This document shows positions 1-8,714 of a stretch of DNA of 64,000 bases, one piece after another. Made by a program: the position numbers and the translations under genes. Source of the stretch: Oscillibacter hominis (GTDB lineage: Bacteria; Bacillota; Clostridia; Oscillospirales; Oscillospiraceae); contig NZ_CP060490.1 in the NCBI RefSeq assembly GCF_014334055.1, forward strand, positions 1,426,001-1,490,000. Direction: 5' to 3'. Numbering within the stretch: the first letter of the stretch is position 1; each line of letters starts with the position of its first letter. The notes under the pieces were generated by a model. That model was not told the DNA's origin. It did no database searches and saw only the letters and a program-made list of their open reading frames with translations.

Positions 1-1
1 G

Positions 2-1222
2 TTTGACCCCGAACCCACAGAAGACCAGCAGGTCTATCTGGACTACTGCGCCCAGGCCGGATGGCGCTTTGTGGCCCAGTGGGCCCAAATGCAAATCTTC
101 TGCTCAGAAGAGGAGCACCCAGTGCCCATCGAAACGGATGAACAGGAGAAGTTCCGGGCCATCTGCCGCTCCATGAAAAAGAATTACCTGCCCGGCAACC
201 TCCTGCTCCTTGGCTGCTGCCTGCTCCAGATGTTTACCCAGAGCCAGCTCTTTTTCGACAACCCCATCATGAGCCTGGCCACCAGTACCACGCTCACCAA
301 TTTCGCCGTCTGGCTCCTTTTGGCCATTCATCTGGGCGGTTCACTTTTCCTCTACTGGCGCTGGAAGCGGCGTACCGCCGCAGCTGTGGCCCAGGGCGGC
401 CCCTGCACGGCCAGCACCAGCAAATGGCCCCAGTGGAGCGGACGTGTGGCCGTTATTTTGCTGGTGCTCTCCCAGGCCCAGTACTTTTTCCTGCAAAACA
501 ACGGCCGGACCGGTTGGGTCTATCTGATCTACGGGCTCTTTTTCATGCTGGCGATCCTGCTTCCTGTCCTTGGGGTGAAGCAGCTGTGCAAAAAGCTGAA
601 GGCTGACCGGATCACCAACGTCGTTTTCACCACATTAGCCGCCATAGTGGTCAGCATTTTGGCCACGATGGTCCTGACCAAGGTGGTTTTCTGGTCCATT
701 GACCATGGCGTCCTGGAAGAGTCCCAGCCGGAGACTGTGACCGTCACCACGGACCGTGGGCAGACCTACATGGTGGACGTCTACCACGACGACCTTCCCC
801 TGACAATAGAGGACCTGCAGGACGAGGGATTTGACCAGTACTCCTATGCCCGGGACCATCAGGAGAGCATTTTCCTCCGCCGGGAGGCAGGTCTCCAGAC
901 ACCTTATCTCTATCCGGGCGACGCACCGGAGCTCTACTACGCCCGGCTGACGCCGAAGCTGCCGCTGGTCTACCGCTTCTGCCGCTGGGAGCTGACCCGG
1001 CCCTTTGCGTCTATTGGAGTGGACTATGAGATGACCCCCATTGACCCAGCGCCCTGGCGGGCGGAGGCCGCCTACCAAAAGCGGGCCCTCAACCCATACC
1101 ACGACGACCTCTTTGAGGGGTACTATGTGCTCTGCTATGAGAACATGCTCCTGTCGCTGCGCACCGATCTCCCGCTGACAGAGGAGCAGATCGCCGTCAT
1201 CGTGGACCGGCTGGTCCAGTAA
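2..1222 (+). CDS. DUF2812-type membrane protein, 5' end outside window
   Basis: The reading frame is open from base 2, so the start lies upstream and the first in-window GTG at 71 is internal. The N-terminal part, with the aromatic pattern around GWRFVAQW, fits the DUF2812 family, whose members often sit beside a PadR-type regulator; that neighbour would be outside the window. Four hydrophobic segments follow (roughly in-window residues 60-80, 95-115, 145-165 and 195-215), then a hydrophilic C-terminal domain of about 150 residues, probably extracytoplasmic. The function is unknown. The frame ends at TAA 1220-1222, just before a strong terminator. Confidence 0.75.
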   Translation, partial: FDPEPTEDQQVYLDYCAQAGWRFVAQWAQMQIFCSEEEHPVPIETDEQEKFRAICRSMKKNYLPGNLLLLGCCLLQMFTQSQLFFDNPIMSLATSTTLTNFAVWLLLAIHLGGSLFLYWRWKRRTAAAVAQGGPCTASTSKWPQWSGRVAVILLVLSQAQYFFLQNNGRTGWVYLIYGLFFMLAILLPVLGVKQLCKKLKADRITNVVFTTLAAIVVSILATMVLTKVVFWSIDHGVLEESQPETVTVTTDRGQTYMVDVYHDDLPLTIEDLQDEGFDQYSYARDHQESIFLRREAGLQTPYLYPGDAPELYYARLTPKLPLVYRFCRWELTRPFASIGVDYEMTPIDPAPWRAEAAYQKRALNPYHDDLFEGYYVLCYENMLLSLRTDLPLTEEQIAVIVDRLVQ

Positions 1223-1224
1223 CA

Positions 1225-1258
1225 AAAAAGCGCTCCGGAATCGTCCGGAGCGCTTTTT
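1225..1258. terminator. bidirectional rho-independent terminator
   Basis: A perfect 10-bp stem (1230-1239 with 1244-1253) has a 4-nt loop, with A5-6 before it and T5 after it. It lies between the convergent DUF2812 gene and the dipeptidase gene, so it can serve both strands. Confidence 0.9.
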
Positions 1259-1269
1259 GATGTCATTGT

Positions 1270-2226
1270 TCAGCCCACAGTCCGCTCCAAAAGAGCCTGG
1301 AAATTTCCCCGTGCAATCTTCTCCTGTTCCCTGCCGCTCATGCCCATTTTCGTGAATTCTTCAAACAGGTTGGGAATCCGGGATGCATTTTCAAACCCGG
1401 AGGTGTAGACGCCCTGGCTCAGCAGCGGAGAGCCGGGTTCGTCGATGAACTCGCAGAAGTCAAAGCCGCAGCCCACGTGGTCAATGCCCATGACGTCGAT
1501 CATATGGGCCGCATGGCGGGCCAGCTGCTGCACGGACTGCCCCTCCCGCTCAGGGGCGATGAAGGCGCGGCAGGAGTTGAGGCCGACCACACCGCCCAGA
1601 TCCCGGATGGCACGGAGCTGGTCGTCCGTCAGGTTGCGGGGCACATCGCACAGTGCCTTGGCATTGGAGTGGGAGGCGCAGATGGGCGCCGTGGCCGTGT
1701 CCACCACGTCCCAAAAGGATTTCTCGTTGAGATGGGACACGTCCATCAGCATCTTCTTCTCCTGGATGCGGCGCACCGCCCGGCGGCCGGCCTCTGTCAG
1801 GCCCCGGTCCGCATTTCCGCGGGCGCCGGTGGCCAGGGCATTTTCCTCATTCCAGGTCAGCATGGCCGTGCGGACGCCAAAGTCATAGTATTCATCGATC
1901 CGCTCCACCTGGTCGCCGATGGCGGCCATGCCCTCCACGCCCAGCCAGATGTAAACTGCTCCATCCCGGACAGCCTGGCGCATCTCCTCACAGGTGTGCA
2001 CCGCCCGCACTGCATCGCACTGGGCCAGTTCCTCCTTCACCTGCGCCATGATCTGCGCGGTATCCTCCGCCGGATTGCCCGGTTCGGCCCAGATCACGAA
2101 GACCGAGCCCTCCACGCCGCCCTGGCGCAGCCGATCCAGGTGTTCCCGCCGAAGGACGTCCTGCTCCCCCCGCATCCGCCGCCGGGTCACGTCCGTCCAG
2201 ATATCGGAATGGAAATCAAAAATCAT
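1270..2226 (-). CDS. membrane dipeptidase family (peptidase M19)
   Basis: This is a 318-residue zinc dipeptidase of the renal dipeptidase family, which hydrolyses dipeptides, sometimes those with a C-terminal D-residue. Metal ligands are recognisable: His6 and Asp8 in FDFHSD, the bridging Glu98 in GVEG, His165 in DVSH and His186 in ASHSN, followed by the GCGFDF segment. The length suits the bacterial family. There is no signal peptide, so it should be cytosolic. A GAGGGGAG ribosome site precedes the ATG. It is transcribed alone. The substrate cannot be read from the sequence; peptide scavenging is an inference. Confidence 0.93.
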   Translation of the reverse strand: MIFDFHSDIWTDVTRRRMRGEQDVLRREHLDRLRQGGVEGSVFVIWAEPGNPAEDTAQIMAQVKEELAQCDAVRAVHTCEEMRQAVRDGAVYIWLGVEGMAAIGDQVERIDEYYDFGVRTAMLTWNEENALATGARGNADRGLTEAGRRAVRRIQEKKMLMDVSHLNEKSFWDVVDTATAPICASHSNAKALCDVPRNLTDDQLRAIRDLGGVVGLNSCRAFIAPEREGQSVQQLARHAAHMIDVMGIDHVGCGFDFCEFIDEPGSPLLSQGVYTSGFENASRIPNLFEEFTKMGMSGREQEKIARGNFQALLERTVG

Positions 2227-2264
2227 ATCTGTCTCCCCTCAACTATGTTCAAATGATGTACTTC

Positions 2265-2292
2265 AGTATAGCATCTTCACCGGGAAATGCAA
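2265..2292 (-). promoter_or_regulatory. candidate promoter of the dipeptidase gene
   Basis: On the minus strand, TTGCAT and TATACT are separated by 16 bp, about 40 bp upstream of the dipeptidase start. The boxes are near-consensus for a housekeeping sigma factor, with slightly short spacing. Confidence 0.5.
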
Positions 2293-2338
2293 CTATTGGG
2301 TGAAGCGCCCCAGAGATGGGAGACAGCATTTTACGCCT

Positions 2339-4069
2339 TTAGGGCCGGTCGTTTCCAGTCCACGGGCTTTCGCAAAAACGCATCAGGATCACCGCTGCTT
2401 CAGCACGGGTAATGGCGCCGCGGGGCATAAGCCGCGTGTCCTTCAGGCCATGGATCAGTCCGCTGCTGACCGCCCACCCCATGGCTGGTCCTGCATAGCT
2501 TCCGATTTCGTTGGAATCGGTGTATCCGGAAAGACTGGCTCTTCCGCTCACATCATAGCCCTTATACTGGGCGTAGCGGTACAGCATGACAGCCAGTTGC
2601 TCCCGGGTGAGCGTATGGCCCGGGCCGAAGCGGCCGTCACCGTAGCCGCCCACAATCCCCTTGGAGGCGGCCCAGGAAACCGCGTCGCCGCAATAGGACT
2701 GCTGCACCACATCGGAAAACACCGTTGCGCCCGCAGACGGGCTCCCCTCCAGCCGGTGCAGGATGACGGCGGCCATGCCGCGGTTCACCGGCCGCCCCGG
2801 GGAAAAGACCCCGGCGGAGGTGCCGGCCATCAGGCCCTTCCCCCGGACGTACTCCACGGCCTCATAGTACCAGTCGCCCGGGGCCACATCGGTAAATGCC
2901 CCGCCCATCAAGGCGGCGCGGGCGCTCTGGATCAACACCGCATCCCTGTCCTGAGAGAGCTCCCAGAACCCGATCCCTCCCAGTCCCTGGGCTCTGGCCA
3001 ACTCCGACTTTGCCGCCATGGACCGCGGGTCCTCATAGGAGAGGAAGGCCCCCTCCCCATAGAGATACGGTACCTCCGCCTCCCCGTGGTAAAGCTTTCG
3101 GTACTTGGTCTGGTTGAGGTAGTTCCGCTCCAATACATCGTAAGGAATGGAGGCGGCGGAGGAAAACGTGCTGTAGAGCCCATTGTTCCGGCTGTCCACT
3201 CCGTCATAGCGGTAGCCGTAGAGCGGCATGCCCAGCACCAGCTTCTCCGGGTCCACTCCCCGGTTTAAATACAGCTGAACACTGTCAAAGACGCTGCTCT
3301 TATACTGCGGCGAACGCTCCGTCGGCGTATAAAGCGGGGCGTTCAGATCCGCGTAAGCATCCCAGGGGCCATGGATGTCATAGGCCATCAGGAAAATGTG
3401 GTCCACCGTCCGGGCAACGGCTTCCACCTCAATTTTATTGAGATACTCAGAACCAGCGCCGCCCGCGATGGTCAAATAGTAGGGCCTGCCATCCTGCCTG
3501 CTCTGCCGGTCCAGTTTGCTGCGGACGGCCTGAAGCAGCAGGGTGAAGTTCTGCTTGTCCTGAGAGCGGTGCACCATGCCGGACGGGCCGCCGGACACCG
3601 GGTACTCCCAGTCCAGGTCCACGCCGTCCAGGCCATGCTCCAGGAGAAAGTCCAGGCAGCTCTGGGCAAACTGCTCCCGCCGCTGGGCGGTGGCGGCCGC
3701 ATCGGAGAAATAGAGGGAGTCGTCCCAGCCTCCCACAGAAATCAGAAGCTTCAGGTGGGGATGCTTGTCCCGCAGTGCCCGCAGGAGCTTCAAATTGTTC
3801 CGGTCCTGTTCCGGGTCTTGAAGAAGTAAGGTGCTGTCTTTCGGGTCAATGGCGGCAAAGGCATAGTTGATGTGGGTCAGCAGTTCCCCGGGGAGCTGGT
3901 CCGGGGTGATCCCCTGATAGGAGGCCCAGCTTGCATAGTAGCCTACCACAGCCTTGTCTTCAGGCGGATATGTAATCGCCGCCGACGCCGGAAGGGCAAG
4001 CAGAACCAGCGCAAAGGAGAGCCCTGCCAGCAGCAAAATTCCTCTTTTTAGAACAGAACTCACATTCAT
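2339..4069 (-). CDS. secreted glycoside hydrolase family 18 protein with S-layer homology domains
   Basis: This 576-residue surface protein has a signal peptide (1-30, cut after ASA), a GH18 domain (about 36-385) and three SLH repeats (about 390-570) that would tether it to the cell wall. The GH18 hallmark DGVDLDWE is complete, placing the catalytic acid at Glu155, and the SVGG strand motif is at 111-114. GH18 enzymes with this layout act as chitinases, endo-N-acetylglucosaminidases or cortical-fragment hydrolases such as spore-germination enzymes. Which one applies here is unknown. The gene is monocistronic, with a GGGGAAA ribosome site before ATG. Confidence 0.93.
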   Translation of the reverse strand: MNVSSVLKRGILLLAGLSFALVLLALPASAAITYPPEDKAVVGYYASWASYQGITPDQLPGELLTHINYAFAAIDPKDSTLLLQDPEQDRNNLKLLRALRDKHPHLKLLISVGGWDDSLYFSDAAATAQRREQFAQSCLDFLLEHGLDGVDLDWEYPVSGGPSGMVHRSQDKQNFTLLLQAVRSKLDRQSRQDGRPYYLTIAGGAGSEYLNKIEVEAVARTVDHIFLMAYDIHGPWDAYADLNAPLYTPTERSPQYKSSVFDSVQLYLNRGVDPEKLVLGMPLYGYRYDGVDSRNNGLYSTFSSAASIPYDVLERNYLNQTKYRKLYHGEAEVPYLYGEGAFLSYEDPRSMAAKSELARAQGLGGIGFWELSQDRDAVLIQSARAALMGGAFTDVAPGDWYYEAVEYVRGKGLMAGTSAGVFSPGRPVNRGMAAVILHRLEGSPSAGATVFSDVVQQSYCGDAVSWAASKGIVGGYGDGRFGPGHTLTREQLAVMLYRYAQYKGYDVSGRASLSGYTDSNEIGSYAGPAMGWAVSSGLIHGLKDTRLMPRGAITRAEAAVILMRFCESPWTGNDRP

Positions 4070-4233
4070 TTCCCCTTTTTACAAAATACGATACAACCAT
4101 TGTATGGCAGGGTTCCCGGAGAAGGCAACGCACGAATTTTGGAAAAGCTGTTCCATTCTGGAAACGCTTTGTGCCGTTCTACCAGATGTGGGGAAGAAAT
4201 CTGAAGGCAATACAAAAAATTGCGTTTTTTCCC

Positions 4234-4262
4234 TTGACTTTTGCGAAAAATTCCTGTAAACT
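4234..4262 (+). promoter_or_regulatory. promoter of the ylxM-ffh-rpsP-khpA operon
   Basis: TTGACT (4234-4239), a 17-bp spacer and TAAACT (4257-4262) lie 46 bp upstream of the ylxM start in an AT-rich stretch. This is a convincing housekeeping promoter. Confidence 0.7.
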
Positions 4263-4308
4263 ATTCGATGTTGTAAAGCTATATAACTTTACAGAAGGAG
4301 TGTTTGCC

Positions 4309-4674
4309 GTGAAAAACCAGACATACCGGATGACCATGCTGTTCGATTTTTACGGAGAGCTCCTGACCGACCGGCAGAAGGAGTTTTTTGATCTCTACTA
4401 CAACGAGGACCTGTCCCTCTCCGAGATTGCTGAAAATGCCGGGATCTCACGCCAGGGCGTCCGGGATGTGATCGTCCGGGCGGAGGCGTATATGACGGAA
4501 ATCGAGGACAAGACCGGATTGATCCGGCGCTTTTTGCAGATGCGCCAGCATCTGGAGTCCATTGAGTCCGCCGCCTCTGAGATCAGAACCATCAACTACC
4601 GGCAGTACGAAGATCCCCGCCTGCAGGAGCTGAGCGAGCAGATCTCCGTCGCTGCCGCCGCGCTGAAGGAGTAA
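4309..4674 (+). CDS. ylxM: YlxM/UPF0122 helix-turn-helix protein
   Basis: A 121-residue protein with the characteristic LTDRQKEFFDLYYNEDLSLSEIA segment and a sigma-70 region 4-like helix-turn-helix (about residues 18-60). In Firmicutes it almost always precedes ffh and is thought to modulate signal recognition particle function or expression. I chose the GTG at 4309 because AGAAGGAG lies 8 nt upstream and homology begins there; the frame extends further upstream without a ribosome site. It is followed by ffh after 2 bp, so the two are cotranscribed. Confidence 0.93.
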   Translation: MKNQTYRMTMLFDFYGELLTDRQKEFFDLYYNEDLSLSEIAENAGISRQGVRDVIVRAEAYMTEIEDKTGLIRRFLQMRQHLESIESAASEIRTINYRQYEDPRLQELSEQISVAAAALKE

Positions 4675-4676
4675 CT

Positions 4677-6032
4677 ATGGCGTTTGAAGGTCTGAGTGAA
4701 AAGCTAAACGCTACATTTAAGCGGCTGCGCGGCAAGGGCCGCCTGACGGAAAACGACGTCAAGGAGGCCATGCGCGAGGTGCGTCTTGCGCTTTTGGAAG
4801 CCGACGTCAGCTTCAAGGTAGTCAAGGAGTTTGTCTCCCACGTCACCGAGCGGGCAACCGGCGCCGACGTGTTAGACAGCCTGACCCCCGCCCAGCAGGT
4901 CATCAAAATCGTCAACGAAGAGCTGACCGCCCTCATGGGCAGCACCAACTCCAGGATTTCCATGGCCAACAACGGACCCACCGTGGTGATGATGGTGGGC
5001 CTCCAGGGCGCCGGAAAGACCACAAACGGCGCAAAGCTGGCCGGGCTGATGCGCCGGCAGTTCGGCAAGCGGCCCCTGCTGGCGGCCTGCGACGTATACC
5101 GCCCCGCCGCCATCGAGCAGCTGAAGGTCGTGGGCGGCCAGCTGGACATCCCGGTCTTTGAATTGGGACAGGGCGATCCGGTGCATATCGCCGAGGAAGC
5201 CATCCGCCACGCCCGGGACCATGGCAACGACATGGTACTGCTGGATACCGCGGGACGGCTCCACGTGGATACGGAGCTGATGGACGAGCTCAAGCGGATG
5301 AAAGCCGCCGTCCATCCCAATGAAATCCTTCTGGTGGTGGACGCCATGACCGGCCAGGACGCGGTCAACGCCGCCTCCGCCTTTGATGAGGCGCTGGGGA
5401 TCGACGGCGTGGTGTTGACCAAGTTGGACGGTGATGCCCGCGGCGGCGCCGCCCTCTCCATCCGGGCCACCACCGGCAAGCCCATAAAATTCGTGGGCAC
5501 GGGCGAAAAATTAGATATGATCGAACTGTTCCACCCCGACCGCATGGCCTCCCGCATCCTTGGGATGGGGGACATGCTGTCCTTCATTGAGAAGGCGGAG
5601 CAGAATTACGACGAAAAACAGGCGAAAAAGTTAGAGGAAAAGCTTCGGAAAAACCGCTTTACGCTCCAGGACTACTATGACCAGCTGCTGCAGCTGCGGG
5701 GCATGGGCGATTTGAGCCAGTTAGCCGGCATGATGCCTGGCGCCATGGGCAAGCAGCTTCAGGGCGCCACCATTGATGAAAAGGCTCTCTCCCGTACGGA
5801 GGCCATTATCCTTTCCATGACACCCCTCGAGCGGGAGAATCCCCAGATCTTGGGCGCCAGCCGGAAAAAGCGCATCGCCGCCGGCTGTGGGCTCCAGGTG
5901 GTGGATGTGAACCGGCTGCTCAAGCAGTTCGACATGATGCAGCAGCTGACCCGCCAGCTCTCCCACGGCCGGATGGGCGGCGGCATGGGCGGCAAGATGC
6001 GGGGCTTCGGCCGGAAAAAACGGTTCCGCTAA
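4677..6032 (+). CDS. ffh: signal recognition particle GTPase Ffh
   Basis: A 451-residue SRP54 protein that binds SRP RNA and signal sequences and delivers ribosomes to FtsY. It has an N domain (1-90), a G domain with the P-loop GLQGAGKTT (108-116), DTAGR, TKLDGDARGG, and a Met-rich M domain (about 300-435) ending in a basic Gly/Met tail. The length is normal. It begins 2 bp after ylxM and is followed by rpsP. Confidence 0.98.
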   Translation: MAFEGLSEKLNATFKRLRGKGRLTENDVKEAMREVRLALLEADVSFKVVKEFVSHVTERATGADVLDSLTPAQQVIKIVNEELTALMGSTNSRISMANNGPTVVMMVGLQGAGKTTNGAKLAGLMRRQFGKRPLLAACDVYRPAAIEQLKVVGGQLDIPVFELGQGDPVHIAEEAIRHARDHGNDMVLLDTAGRLHVDTELMDELKRMKAAVHPNEILLVVDAMTGQDAVNAASAFDEALGIDGVVLTKLDGDARGGAALSIRATTGKPIKFVGTGEKLDMIELFHPDRMASRILGMGDMLSFIEKAEQNYDEKQAKKLEEKLRKNRFTLQDYYDQLLQLRGMGDLSQLAGMMPGAMGKQLQGATIDEKALSRTEAIILSMTPLERENPQILGASRKKRIAAGCGLQVVDVNRLLKQFDMMQQLTRQLSHGRMGGGMGGKMRGFGRKKRFR

Positions 6033-6100
6033 CCGGTATATAAGTGCTCACGCATTTATAAATAAAACTTTTTATATCACATGTTGGAGGTGAATGACTT

Positions 6101-6340
6101 ATGGTTAAAATCAGACTGCGCAGACTGGGCGCCAAGAAGGCCCCTTTCTACAGAGTGGTTGTGGCGGATTCCCGCGCTCCCCGCAACGGCCGCTTCATCG
6201 AGGAGATCGGCACCTACAATCCCTGTGTCTCCCCCGCTGAGATCAAGATCGACGCGGAGCGCGCCAAGGCTTGGATCAAGACCGGTGCTCAGCCCACCGA
6301 TACCGTCCGGGCGCTGCTGAAGAAGGCGGATGTACTTTAA
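6101..6340 (+). CDS. rpsP: 30S ribosomal protein S16
   Basis: A 79-residue small-subunit protein with the family opening [20 protein letters not shown] and the conserved [16 protein letters not shown] segment. A GGAGGTGA ribosome site precedes the ATG by 8 nt. It sits between ffh and khpA, as in many Firmicutes. Confidence 0.98.
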   Translation: MVKIRLRRLGAKKAPFYRVVVADSRAPRNGRFIEEIGTYNPCVSPAEIKIDAERAKAWIKTGAQPTDTVRALLKKADVL

Positions 6341-6355
6341 TCTGGAGGGCAAATC

Positions 6356-6589
6356 ATGAAAGACTTGCTGCTCTACATCGCCAGAAACCTCGTGGATGAT
6401 CCCGACGCTGTGACTGTGACGGAAGTCCCCGGCGATCAGGAACTGACGTTGGAGCTGCGCGTCGCTCCGGAGGACATGGGCAAGGTAATCGGCCGACAGG
6501 GCCGTATTGCCAAAGAGATTCGCACGGTCGTCCGCTCCTATGCCCAGCGCACCGGCGTGAAGGTTTCCGTTGACATTGTAGATCAATAA
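6356..6589 (+). CDS. khpA: KH-domain RNA-binding protein KhpA
   Basis: A 77-residue single KH-domain protein with the motif GKVIGRQGRIAKEIR (about 41-55), formerly YlqC. KhpA partners with KhpB and affects cell elongation and sRNA binding in other Firmicutes. It starts 15 bp after rpsP and is the last gene before a strong terminator. Confidence 0.97.
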   Translation: MKDLLLYIARNLVDDPDAVTVTEVPGDQELTLELRVAPEDMGKVIGRQGRIAKEIRTVVRSYAQRTGVKVSVDIVDQ

Positions 6590-6608
6590 GCGCGGACTCG
6601 TCCGCGGA

Positions 6609-6650
6609 CCCCGGCAGGCATGCGGTTGCATGCCTGCCGGGGCTTTTTTA
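6609..6650 (+). terminator. rho-independent terminator after khpA
   Basis: A perfect 15-bp stem (6609-6623 with 6628-6642), a GGTT loop and a C-T7 tail. It separates the ffh/rpsP operon from the VTT gene and therefore from rimM-trmD. Confidence 0.95.
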
Positions 6651-6821
6651 TGGGCCACTTCATAGAAACTTCATCAATCGCACATGTAACGTTCATCTTT
6701 CTCTGTTATCTTATGGGTAGTTATGGAGCAAGTTCGACATAGTTTCACTTTTTTTGCAGATTTTGAAGAAAGCGGCTCCTTCCTTTCGTAATATGAGTAA
6801 CTCTGTAAAGGAGCAACAGCC

Positions 6822-7433
6822 ATGAACTCTTCCAACAACCCTGTTCAGTCCAATAGTACCCAGGCCGCCTTGCAGCTTCTCTCCATCGTGGGGCTCTGCC
6901 TGTGCGTGGTCCTTGCCATCTGGGGCTGGCGGGCCGGACTGCTGACCTCTCCGGACGCAATGGCCGCTTTTGTCGGCAAGGCAGGTGCGGCGGGTATTTT
7001 GCTGTTTGTCGCCTTCCAGATCGTCCAGGTGGTGCTGCCCATTTTGCCAGGCGGCCTTGGGTGTCTTGCCGGCGTACTGCTCTTCGGGGGGCTGCACGGT
7101 TTTTTCTACAACTACATCGGCATCTGCGTCGGCTCCCTGCTTGCTTTCGCCATTGCCCGCTCCTGCGGGAGGCCCCTGCTGCACCGGCTCTTCTCCCCAT
7201 CCCTGATCCAACGCTACAGCAGCTGGACGGACCGGCACTTTGCCAAATGGTTCGCCCTGGCCATCTTCCTGCCGGTGGCACCGGACGACTTCCTCTGCTA
7301 TCTGGCAGGCACCACGCGCATGAGCTGGACCCAGTTCACCCTCATCATCCTGTTAGGCAAGCCGGCGGCCATCGCCCTCTACAGCTTGGGCCTGGCCGCG
7401 GTTTGGACCCAGGTGATTGCGTACCTCACTTGA
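6822..7433 (+). CDS. VTT/TVP38-TMEM64 (DedA-superfamily) membrane protein
   Basis: A 203-residue polytopic protein with the SNARE-associated/VTT core: hydrophobic segments near 25-45, 55-85, 90-115 and 145-195. The pattern PILPGGLGCLAGVLLFGGLHGFFYN and later PVAPDDFLCYLAG is typical. Relatives act as lipid scramblases or in undecaprenyl-phosphate and membrane homeostasis. AAAGGAG precedes ATG by 8 nt. A glycosyltransferase follows 15 bp later, suggesting a joint role in envelope glycolipids (inference). Confidence 0.85.
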   Translation: MNSSNNPVQSNSTQAALQLLSIVGLCLCVVLAIWGWRAGLLTSPDAMAAFVGKAGAAGILLFVAFQIVQVVLPILPGGLGCLAGVLLFGGLHGFFYNYIGICVGSLLAFAIARSCGRPLLHRLFSPSLIQRYSSWTDRHFAKWFALAIFLPVAPDDFLCYLAGTTRMSWTQFTLIILLGKPAAIALYSLGLAAVWTQVIAYLT

Positions 7434-7448
7434 AAGGAAGGCACTGAT

Positions 7449-8714
7449 ATGACCATTCACCTCTACACCGGAGGCAGCCGCATTGTGGGAAAAAGCGGCG
7501 TGGGACAAGCCATCGCCCATCAGCGGGAGATGCTTCGCCTGGCCGGACTCCAGACCACATCCAGTTTCTTTTCCCCCTCCGAGGCAGTCCAGCTGAACAC
7601 TGTGTTCCCCGACTCCGCGGCAATGGCGGTCCTCTCCCGGCTGATGGGGAAAAAGGTGGTCTATTACGGCCACTCCACCATGGAGGACTTCCGAAACTCC
7701 TTCAAGGGCTCCTCTTGGCTTGCGCCCCTCTTTAAGCGCTGGATCTGTTTTTGCTATGGGCTGGGGGATGTGGTCATCACTCCCACCGAGTACTCCGCCG
7801 CCATACTGAAAAGCTACGGCATCCGCCGACCCATCCACGCCATCTCCAACGGTATCGACACCCACTTCTTCGCCCCCAGTGAGCAGCTCCGCCAGTCCTT
7901 CCGCGCCCGCTGGAACATCACCTCCCGGGAAAAAGTGGTGATTTCCGTGGGCCACTACATTCAGCGCAAGGGAATCCTGGACTTTTTGGAGGTTGCACGG
8001 CGGATGCCGGACGTCCGGTTCTTCTGGTTCGGCTACACCAACCTGAACCTGATCCCCGCCCATGTGCGCCAGGCCATCGTCCAGGCTCCTCCCAACGTGA
8101 CCTTCCCCGGCTTTGTGGACCGGGAGGGCCTGCGGGAGGCCTATTGCGGCGCCGACGCCTTTGCTTTCCTCAGCCACGAGGAGACCGAGGGGATCGTTGT
8201 GCTGGAGGCCCTGGCCTGCGGGACACCGATCCTGCTGCGGGACATCCCCGTCTATGAGGGCTGGCTGCAAAACGGGCAGGACGTCTATAAGGGACGGGAC
8301 TTGGATCAGTTCCAGACACTGCTGGGCGGGATGTTGGACGGCTCGCTGCCATGCCTCTCCGCAGCCGGAAGGAAGGTCGCCGAACAGCGCAGCTATTCCG
8401 CCATCGGCGCCCGCCTGCGCTCCATCTATGACCCACAGCCTGCTTCTTCCCCACTTGCCAAGGGAGTCTCCTTCCGCTATAATGGAACCAATCAACGTGC
8501 ATTGGAAGGAGCCGCACATGAAGTTAGAGTATATCAAAGTCGGACGGGTGGTCAACGCCCATGGGATACGGGGCGACCTGCGGGTACAGCCCATGGGACA
8601 GCCGCCGGACTTTCTCACGCAGTTCAGGACCCTCTATCTGGACGGGCAGCCGGTCCATCCGGAATCCTGCCGGGTTCACAAAAGCCTGGTCCTTTTGAAG
8701 CTGCCCGGCATTGA
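7449..8714 (+). CDS. glycosyltransferase family 4 protein with 3' read-through into rimM
   Basis: A GT-B fold glycosyltransferase: N-terminal nucleotide-fold part (1-165), a linker with the SNGIDTHFF motif (about 135-143) and the donor-binding C-terminal part with EETEGIVVLEALACGTPIL. It resembles diglucosyldiacylglycerol/mannosyl-type transferases of Firmicutes. Family similarity runs to about residue 328 (near 8432). The remaining ~94 codons are low-complexity, cross the rimM promoter and overlap rimM by almost 200 bp in another frame. A one-base shift near 8420 would reach the TGA at 8429-8431, so the tail probably reflects a lost stop or frameshift. AAAGGAAGG precedes the ATG. Confidence 0.8.
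   Translation: MTIHLYTGGSRIVGKSGVGQAIAHQREMLRLAGLQTTSSFFSPSEAVQLNTVFPDSAAMAVLSRLMGKKVVYYGHSTMEDFRNSFKGSSWLAPLFKRWICFCYGLGDVVITPTEYSAAILKSYGIRRPIHAISNGIDTHFFAPSEQLRQSFRARWNITSREKVVISVGHYIQRKGILDFLEVARRMPDVRFFWFGYTNLNLIPAHVRQAIVQAPPNVTFPGFVDREGLREAYCGADAFAFLSHEETEGIVVLEALACGTPILLRDIPVYEGWLQNGQDVYKGRDLDQFQTLLGGMLDGSLPCLSAAGRKVAEQRSYSAIGARLRSIYDPQPASSPLAKGVSFRYNGTNQRALEGAAHEVRVYQSRTGGQRPWDTGRPAGTAHGTAAGLSHAVQDPLSGRAAGPSGILPGSQKPGPFEAARH
8455..8483 (+). promoter_or_regulatory. promoter of rimM-trmD inside the glycosyltransferase frame
   Basis: TTGCCA (8455-8460), exactly 17 bp, then consensus TATAAT (8478-8483), 34 bp upstream of the rimM ATG. It is one of the best sigma-A matches in the window and makes rimM-trmD independent of the upstream genes. 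Confidence 0.8.
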
